Shown: piece after piece, positions 56,513 to 64,000 of the stretch
Layout of the letters: every line of letters starts with the position of its first letter
Numbering within the stretch: the stretch's first letter is position 1
NCBI GenBank assembly: GCA_022592445.1
Contig: JABYQR010000258.1
Location: forward strand, 1-64,000
Origin: Cytidiella melzeri
Lineage: Eukaryota; Basidiomycota; Agaricomycetes; Polyporales; Irpicaceae
Direction of reading: 5' to 3'
Length of the DNA stretch: 64,000 bases
Made by a program: the position numbers and the translations under genes
The notes under the pieces: generated by a model
What the model was told of the DNA's origin: nothing
Databases searched by the model: none
Seen by the model: only the letters and a program-made list of their open reading frames with translations

Positions 56513-59028
56513 CTAATTCCCATTCCCATTCCCATTCCCCGTCGACTGCTGGTGCTTCCCCCCACCCGGAATAGACAACATCGGCAACACCTGATGCCCA
56601 CCACCACCCCGAGACACAGAAGCAATATTCAAAACAGGCACCTGCTCCTCCCTCCTCCTAACCTGCTGCTGCTGCTGCTGTTGTTGGTGCTGGTGTTGTT
56701 GTTGCAACCCACTCCCACTCCTCGGTCTAGTAGGCCAACCCCCCGCAAGCGGATGATACCCCAACGGCGCAGAATCACTCCTCGCACGACTCCCTGCTCC
56801 TCCTCCTTTTTTCGGTCCTCCTGAAATTGATGAGGAGGAGGAGGACAGGGATAGGGAGAGAGAGGACGGGCCTCCGACGCTGCTGTTGATGATGGCGTCA
56901 TCTCCACTCCCGCCCGTTCGTTGCCGTTTTCGTCCTCCTGCGTCGTCGAACGAGTCTCCAGGACCAGGTGAAGGAGGTAAAGCGTTATTGCTATTGCTAT
57001 TGTTGTTGCTGGTGTTATTGTTATTGTTGGTGTTATGCGAATGGTGGTGGTGTCCATAATCCTGCACATGCTGAAACGAATGTTGCCGCGAAAGAGAGTG
57101 AGGCGTGTGAGCGTGAGCGTGCGTGTGGGCGTTGGTGTTGTGCGAGGACGGAAAATCCGGTGCCGTCGGAGAAGATCCCGGACTCAAAGAATGTAAAGAA
57201 TGCAACGAGGGGTTGTTGCTGAGCGATTGGAGGGGAGTCTGGTATTGAGAGTGTATCACGCTGCTCGCATTCGGGGAGGTCACCAGGATGTTGGGACTCT
57301 CGTGGTTCTCGAGGATGTCGCTAGGGAACGGCACGTTGACTGAAGAAAATAAAAGGTTAGCCAACGTTGATGAAAAACAAAAAAGGGGGAGAAACTGACT
57401 ATGCTGGCCGTACACCTTCGTGACAACGTCATACAACGCCTTTGTCACGTTCGCAAGCCTATCGACCTTGACCTTCTCGCCATTGAGTGCCCGCACGAGA
57501 CGCCGGTTGTCGTCTCTCATCTGGGACAACTGGGCCGCAACCTCTCCAGGAAGTTCGACTCGGTGCTTCACGGACGGGTCTGGTTCTAGCGCTTTGCGCT
57601 TGATCTCCTCGAGCAGGTCAGGTCTCCCCCGGAGGAACTTGAGATGAGAGAATTCCCAGGTTTGGACGTCGGCGGAGGTCCTTTGTGCGCGTGGAGTCTG
57701 GGAGCGGTGTTTTGGTGCTGTCAGCATCCAACAAATCGGATGGGGAGTAAGTGGAGAGAGGGTGCGTACGCGGTTGATCTTGTGGAAGCCGTACATGTTG
57801 AGCTGACGAACAAAGCTCGAGAACTGGAGAGAGAGAGTGTGTGTGTGTGTATGAGATTGGGCTTTCTCGAGGGAGCAAGAAACAGACGAAAGCCTCACGT
57901 TGTTGTGCTTGAAATGAGATCCCAGAATGGTCCGTGAGAACTCGCCTACGTTGGACACGACAAAGCTAAACCAGACAACCATTGGCAAACGGGCACACTA
58001 AGCAAAAAAAAAGGCAGCGGAAAATTACCTCGTTCCGAGTTCAGTCCAAGTAATAAACTGCGCCGACTTTGGATCGTTGATCATTCTTTTACAAACCAAA
58101 AGACGTTTTATTGAGAAGAGAGAGACAGAGAGAGGAGGAACGCAAAGAGGACAACTCACTGGTACAACTTTGTCACAAAGTTGTTTGTCCCGATCGGTTT
58201 TCCTAATACGTTCATCGAAGACGCCCCCGCGTGGCTTGACCCCAAACCCGACCCCACCAACGGTTTCAACTGATCGTCTTGCTCGCCTCCACTATTGCTC
58301 CCATCAATCGGACTAGCTTCTGCGTCCATCCCGCTGTAGTTCATGTCGACTTCGTCGTAAGGCGAGGTATCCATAGCACCGTTGTTGGCTGTGTGGTCGT
58401 AGGTACCAGAGACGGGGGTAGCGGCGGATTCTTCGGGTGGGGGAGGGAGAGATGTGCCTGAAGTGAAGCTTCGCTTGCGGGGGACGGATTTGTCCGAGGA
58501 CGAAGAAGAGCGGCTGCTTGTGAGGCGTCTGCTGTTGGAGTAGTCGTAGGCCGAGTCGTCGTAGCGCACGTTGTGTTGGTCCGGAGGGGCGAATTGGAAG
58601 GGCTGGGAGACGTGGGAGACATGGGAGTGATGGTGAGGGTGGTGTTGGGGGTGGTGATGGTGATGGTGAGCGGAGAGGGCGTTCTGGTGGAGGCCGGCGT
58701 TGGAAGGACTGATTGGCGTTATGGGGGAGACGGAGGGGTGAATCGGAGATAGGTTGGTGGGAGAAGCGACGGTGAGTGAGGAGAGGTTGAGGGAGAGGGA
58801 GGTTGAGGGTCTGTTGTCGACCATGGAAGCGTCGCTGAGTGTGGACTGGGAAGACTGTTGGGAGGAGTGCTGATAGTACGGGGAATAGGGCTGTTGCTCG
58901 CTTATGGAGGACGAGGGCGAGGACGGGGAGGGAAAGGACGAAGATTGGGTGTGGAGAGGAGGGAGGAGATGGGGCTGCTGGGGCCACTGTTGGTGCTGAG
59001 AGGGATAGTGGGTGTCTCCCGACGACAT
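56513..59028 (-). CDS. HSF1: heat shock transcription factor (HSF-type DNA-binding domain)
   Basis: Hsf trimers bind nGAAn arrays and drive chaperone genes in the nucleus. Six exons (59028-58160, 58085-58029, 57965-57899, 57823-57770, 57697-57400, 57339-56513) join in frame to 723 residues. A long disordered N-terminus (Ser/Pro/His-rich, a His run near 58655) leads to the DNA-binding domain at about residues 280-370: NNFVTKLYQMINDPKSAQFI, TWTELGTSFVVSNVGEFSRT, SHFKHNNFSSFVRQLNMYGF, HKINR, WEFSHLKFLRGRPDLLEEIK. A heptad region follows (AAQLSQMRDDNRRLVRALNG, VDRLANVTKALYDVVTKVYG), the HR-A/B trimerisation zone. The tail is rich in Asn, Gln and Gly, with poly-Gln near 56680 and a (GN)n end. The DNA-binding domain is cut by four introns. 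It is the parent of the scrap at 32750-33200. The symbol is by family; it could be a second Hsf paralog. Confidence 0.92.
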
Positions 59029-60502
59029 TTCGAGGAGGAGGAGGTAGCGGAAAGAACTCTTGTGTGGAAAGAGAGCAGCTACGATCTCAACTCGGTTCTG
59101 TAGAAAAAAGATGCAGGATCAGCATGAGGCTACGGCCTGTTTTTGTGATGTTCTTTGTTTTCGTACCCAAACCACTTTCACCACGCGTACTGCAGTGAGG
59201 GAGAGGAGAGGGACAAGTGAGGGAAAAAGAGTGTTTGTTGTGGTGGACGACGAGGAGGAGGGCAAGCTCTGAGTGTGTGATGAGAGTTCGGCGACCCCAG
59301 TTTTCAGCCCATGCCTCTGCGCGCGTCACTCCCCCAAATCTCGATCTCTCCCTCTGTTTCTAACAAACTGTCTACTCTTGTCCTGCTTTCGTCCCATCCC
59401 TTTTGCACTCCTTGTCCTGCGTGTCTCCAAACCATTTCTGCAATCTCATGCCATGGTGTGTGGTTGTGCCAGTTGCGTGATTGCAGAACGCAACTCGGTA
59501 AGCAGGGAAGGAGGGACGGAGCGGGATTGGAACGCTGATAGGGCCGCGTAGGTGGGAAAGGATCTACAGGCGTACGAGCTCACTTTCTTCATGTTCCAAC
59601 GTAGCCTGGGCTATTCACTGCGAAGGAGATTGGAGTCCACGCCTCTGTCGCGCGACGCACCAGTCTATAACCAGCCATGATCATCGCCAGCCTCAACCTT
59701 GATCGGAGGAAGGCTACTGCGCATTTCGTCCGAATGTTGATGTATGAACGGGTACACGACGATCTCGCCCTCACCCGCGACATCCCTACACTCTCCCACA
59801 CAGCCCCGGGTGCCCGCTGGCCATGTTCACCAACGCCGGCGCGTCGCCTGTCCGTTCATCGTGTTGACCCTGACGGTGTTTGATGCGAGCCTGTGATGCC
59901 ATGTTCGCCGGCGGACGTGGGCGTTGCAAGTTGATGGACGCGATAACCTTTGCACAGATCACGAATGTCACTGCAAGTGCAAGAGCAGTGAGCCTATCAA
60001 CCCGTCACAGTCAAAATCGGACACTCCACAGCCCTACATGCGTTGGCATGGTGCAATAACAATCATACATCACCATGTCCCCCCAACAAACCGATCTGTT
60101 AGGAAATTAGACTACAGAGTCTTTTTAATGCTATAATGTCTGCTTGGACGGTTGAGCTTATGCACTCACGCGGTCATCATTGACATCCGATACTTCGTGC
60201 GTACTACTACTGCACACCGATTGGCAAGATGATGCAATGTACGGGTACGCCCTCCTTCCGGCAAACATCGTATCAAGCTCAGCACTTTTCCTGTGCCCAG
60301 CACAGAACCTGAAGACACAACCTGCGTCGTGCCTCGAATCCACAACACATTGGACAATCCGAATGAGACGCTTCAGCAAAAGTACTCCTGGCATATACAG
60401 CGCGAGAATCTTGAGCCAGCGCCACAATTGGCCATGGTCGCCAGACCATATCCTTGGCTATATACCTCAAAAACTCTTGCCTGGCAAACACTATTCTTTC
60501 AT
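59029..60502. other. upstream region of Hsf, no gene resolved
   Basis: The first 250 bp look like leader and promoter of the Hsf gene (purine-rich GGAGAGG runs). Short frames at 59677-59883 and 60180-60776 have no recognisable domain, and the latter runs across a MITE. Confidence 0.45.
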
Positions 60503-60768
60503 TACAGCTAAATCCATATCTTCAGACCTAAAGCCAGAAAAAAACACACACACGCACAGTCGGCTAGCACAAGGGCTGAATAACAATATATTGAATCTAT
60601 GCTATTCTTATAAAAAGATGCAAAAAGTTAGAGTCAATATTTGGCCACTCGAGATACATTCACTAGCAGCCGCTTGTGTACTTTCTTGGATCTCTAAAAC
60701 CATGAGCCAACTGTGTGTGGGTGTGTATTTCTTTAACTCTAGGTCTGAAGATATGGAATTAAGCTGTA
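60503..60768. mobile_element. 262-bp MITE, mariner-like, TA at both ends
   Basis: Inverted repeats of about 65 bp: the left begins CAGCTAAATCCATATCTTC (60505), and the right is its near complement ending at 60766. Both contain a CA-rich block (CACACACACGCACAG on the left). TA flanks both sides. There is no coding capacity. TA duplication and size suggest a non-autonomous Tc1/mariner derivative; its ends differ from those of the Tc1 element at 33606. Confidence 0.72.
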
Positions 60769-61528
60769 ACTGTTGAAGGAAAAATTGCCTATAGTCAGGA
60801 ATCTCAAATACATTTTGCACGCACAGATATTGGAATACTGAAATAAATATCCCTATTGCTACTTTGTCTTGACAGTCTCCTTTGTAGACTGTAGACTAGA
60901 ACACCCTTTGATATAGTATTTGACAGTGCTCCTACATCTGCAGACAGTGTGGTCCATCATACAGGTGCACATGTCCACCTATCAATTCATGTGCCCTCAC
61001 CACCATGGGTACACCTCAGGCTCATACTCTTGATGCACTGATGTGCTTCTCACCTCGAGTCTCAGTCCCATTCAAGCTGTTTGAAGAGCAGAGAACCAAA
61101 AAAAAAAGAACATGGGATGGTACCTGTATGTCTGGTGTGTTTGGCCAATCTGGGTGGAGGTGAAATCATGCACTCACTGACAACACACATGAATTTCTAT
61201 CAGATATTTTTGTCTGTTCCTAAGCTTGATGAACTCAATAGTTTTTGGAGCTGGCAAAGGCATATTGAAAACAAGAGAAACAAGGAGATGATTCAAGCAT
61301 GAAGTATATGCTAGGATCAAGTTAAAGTGCCTGCCGTGGACACTTTGTTGGCACAGATTGAAATTACATTCACCTACGCCCACATAGGCTAAAAATACCA
61401 AAACTCTCAGCTGCTTATCTGTCTTGGATTTTTCATTCTGCACCCCCCAAAACAGGAACACAGCACATACACAGAGGGTCTGGGACACAAAGTATAATCA
61501 CACAATGGAAATCTCTGGAACGTGGTGG
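60769..61528. other. no supported gene
   Basis: Open frames are short and without motifs. An A run lies at about 61100. Confidence 0.4.
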
Positions 61529-61790
61529 GGGAGATGTGAGAATAATGATGTCATTGTCTGGAACAAGTCTAGGTAATGATGTCATAGTTCTCAAAAGAAG
61601 GCTAGAAGGGGTTTTAGCCTTGGAGATTTATCATGCATAGGTTACAAATAGGGCTATTGCTATTGGTAGGCATAGATCATGCTTAGTATAGGTAGATTGC
61701 TATGTATACTGATGTGGGTATTAGGGCTCTCAAGGTGGTATCTGGATCATTTTCTTTCTTTGTATATAGACACTAGAGGCAAACACTGGT
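61529..61790 (-). repeat. relic of the gypsy-type LTR, inverted
   Basis: Read on the minus strand it follows the order of the LTR-like sequence at 36785-37080: TATATA with TGCCTCTAGT, GGTATTAGG-type and GCATGCTTAGTA-like blocks, CTATTGCTATTGGT, GCCTTGG, CTAGACTTGTTC and GATGTCATAGTT. Divergence is high, so it is an old copy. Confidence 0.55.
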
Positions 61791-63426
61791 TTTACACTGC
61801 ATGGAATACTGCATGATAGATTACTTAGATGATAACTATCAGCAGATGATTCCTGAGCAATTTGCACCTCAAAAGAAAAGAATGACATACAAAATCTATG
61901 CCTTTTCGGGTGCAGAAAAGTTTATTTTCTCATTGGAGGTTGGATCAAGGGAAAATCATGTTTGAACAATGAGGAATCTGAAGGAATTGAGCAAGGTGTG
62001 CAAAAAAGCACCTGAGAAAAATGTCTAGAAAATTAAAATCAACAGGGTAGACTGTCTAGTGGCCTACCTTGTTGCATTTATTGTCACAGTTATCGATATA
62101 TTTGCCATTACCCAACCCTACATGGAAAAATCTGATCTTTCTCACAGCTGTGGGCATATCTAGAAATCTTTCTAATCAATTCATGTTTGCCTGCTCGGAG
62201 GTACAGAATTGGCCAAAAAAGCTTGCAGGAATGTGTTTTGATTTGATCTGTTTCTCCTCTAAATCTGAATGAACAGTAAGGACCTGATTGGTGCTGCATC
62301 ATGCAGGCACAATATTCCATAATCCCTGCCAAAAAATAAATCAGCACTTGTTTTAACAGCAACTTGTTTGTTATTGGCAGGGGATCATTGTTCATTTAAT
62401 CATACAATGTGATACCAATCAGAGCCCTGCTTTGTTTGTGCCATTGTTTTACATTTCAGATTTCCTTCCAAAGAAACTTTGGATCATGTGACATTGGGGT
62501 GTGTCTGCAGTGAGAGACTCTCCTAAGCACGTATGCCCTCAGTCTTATCTACTCTGTTGTCAGTACAGGTGAGCGTCAGTGCATCAACTCCAAATCTGAG
62601 CAAGAAATGTGTAGATTGTATCTAAGCAAAGAAAGCAAAATGGGCACATAGTCAATGACCTATTTTTCTGATCAATGTTTTCTATACAATCTCTTTGCAC
62701 ATAGAATTGCTTCCAACTGGAGACAACTTCTGGGACAGGGGCTAGCCCCAGAGCAATGCCTGTTCCCACAAGCAATAGCATGACGTAATAAATTTAAGGG
62801 ACAAGGTTTCATTCTGTGAAAGAGTCTGCAGTAGTTGCAGGAGGCTTAGCTTTCATTTACCATCAAAATTACGATATACAAGCAATACAGTGCCAGAGAC
62901 CTCTTGTCCTCTCGTCATAATATGGACTGTCATATTCAATTCTTGATATCACAGCATGTCAATTTCTTCCTGTACTGTTTCCAACAAACTTTGTCTACTG
63001 TAGCTGGTAGTTGCAAAACTACTGTGAGTACTTGGCAGGAAACTGACTCAACAAATTTGGTATATTGGAACAAGCATGGGCTATGGGGATTGCTGTACTT
63101 TTTATGTTTGCTTTTACTTTAACAGGCACAGGCTGTGACTGTGCCATTGCATGATGGGTTTTTCTTTAACATAGGCAGTGTTCATATGGAATGTGCAACA
63201 TGCCCAAGTTGCAAACCTTTTTAGACTACTCTCTATCCTCCAGGCACAGAACAATTGCTGGAAAACCTTGGATACTTTACATGGAAGACACTTTGTGATT
63301 TGTGACATCAAGAAACTACCACTACAAATGGGGATCATTGGGCCCTTTACAGCTGATAAAGTACATCATGGGTCCAACTACAAGAGGTAATGAGCCACAA
63401 GGAAGTCAACTCTGATTGTTATCTGA
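61791..63426. other. no supported gene; contains a diverged 3' flank of the secreted-protein unit
   Basis: Near 62945-63055, blocks ACAGCATGTCA, TTTCTTCCTGTA and TTGGCAGGAAACTGACTCA align with the downstream flank of the secreted-protein genes of copies A and B. The rest is AT-rich without motifs. Confidence 0.45.
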
Positions 63427-64000
63427 TCACATATTTTTTCTTTCTTCTTCTAGCATCTTTTGCTCCTGCTTTCCTTTTTTTTCTTTTAGGTTTCTGAAAT
63501 ATTCAGCTTCTTTAGGGTCAACCTCTGGGTGTTCTTGCAGGTATGATTCTCTCTGTGAGGTAAAGTGAGTATACCATATCTGAGCATCTTTCCATTTGGC
63601 CCATGCATCGGTTGCCAGTAAATTGTAAGCTGCAGCAGCTTTCTCTGCAGCAGCTTTCTTTGCAGCCTCTGCTGCCTGACCAGAATTCAGCATTGCCTTG
63701 TCTGACATCTCTTTTGCCAATGCAGTGTTTTTGTGATATTCTTCCCCAGTCTTGCACAGCTTATCATACCAGAAGGTTTGGCTATAAACAATATTATCGT
63801 ACCCTGTAAGCAGAGGTAAGTCTTTGTTAACTGTTCTGTCAACTTGGAATGTACCTTTCTGTAAGGCTGGAAGAGTCCATTTGTAAGGAGTGCTTCGTCT
63901 CTGCCAGCCATTGAGATAGTTATCATGAACTGGATATCTAGGCTCTTTACTGCTGTACGGGGCAGCAGACACAGTCACCAGGTGCACTGTGCTGGTGGCA
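63427..64000 (-). CDS. small secreted protein, third family member, N-terminus outside the window
   Basis: The frame is open to the window edge. Visible sequence starts after most of the signal peptide (LVTVSAAPYSSKEPRYPVHD, aligned with VTVSAAQYSQREPYHPISSS of copy B) and keeps a weakened module (NGWQRRSTPYKWTLPAL). Then comes yet another tail: TFWYDKLCKTGEEYHKNTAL, an Ala/Lys helix (AAEAAKKAAAEKAAAAYN), WAKWKDAQIWYTHF, KEAEYFRNLKEKKGKQEQKM. It is charged and helical like the others but not alignable. It is therefore an older relative of the tandem pair in the same orientation. Confidence 0.62.
   Translation of the reverse strand, partial: ATSTVHLVTVSAAPYSSKEPRYPVHDNYLNGWQRRSTPYKWTLPALQKGTFQVDRTVNKDLPLLTGYDNIVYSQTFWYDKLCKTGEEYHKNTALAKEMSDKAMLNSGQAAEAAKKAAAEKAAAAYNLLATDAWAKWKDAQIWYTHFTSQRESYLQEHPEVDPKEAEYFRNLKEKKGKQEQKMLEEERKNM

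Overview
The window is nuclear DNA of a filamentous basidiomycete, most likely an agaricomycete. Genes have many short introns (about 50-65 bp, GTRNGT donors). The protein families (DUF6534 membrane proteins, BCS1-like AAA proteins, Plavaka transposase, DUF6589) are those that fill agaricomycete genomes. I cannot name the species.

Layout. 1-4374 is the 3' part of a decayed Ty1/copia retrotransposon with its 3' LTR. 4525-31631 is a gene-rich part: an unidentified membrane protein, a phosphopantetheinyl transferase, a 2.1-kb palindromic (foldback) element bounded by a 7-bp direct repeat, an ankyrin protein, a RIM2-type mitochondrial carrier, SYS1, a DUF6534 protein, the dynamin VPS1, a BCS1-like AAA ATPase, a small coiled-coil protein, a tRNA-like sequence next to a MITE, a hypothetical protein and mitochondrial ATP synthase subunit 4. 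32750-46900 is a mobile-element island: an Hsf pseudogene scrap, an almost complete Tc1 element, a 7.1-kb TIR-bounded element carrying a RecQ-like helicase and a DUF6589 protein, and a Plavaka transposase with a divergent companion gene. 46982-55719 is a direct segmental duplication (two 3.3-3.4-kb copies about 5.3 kb apart). Each copy carries a small secreted protein gene, and a chromodomain Ty3/gypsy remnant lies between the copies. 56513-59028 is a heat shock factor gene. The window ends in a third, diverged member of the secreted family.

Most interesting. (1) The 35328-42436 element pairs 263-265-bp terminal inverted repeats with two convergent genes, a RecQ-like helicase and a DUF6589 protein. 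I do not recognise this arrangement as a described transposon superfamily. (2) The secreted family keeps signal peptide, N-terminal module, upstream leader and 3' flank nearly constant while the C-terminal coiled-coil coding block is wholly different between copies, with the switch falling at the coding boundaries. (3) The foldback element has about 1.03-kb near-identical arms, an 80-bp spacer and a perfect TCACTGG repeat on both sides.

The housekeeping genes are unrelated in function apart from a mitochondrial flavour (carrier, BCS1-like, ATP4, a PPTase of the AcpS type) and a Golgi/vacuole pair (SYS1, VPS1). Nothing suggests an operon or a metabolic cluster. Boundaries and families were read by eye; no database search was run.
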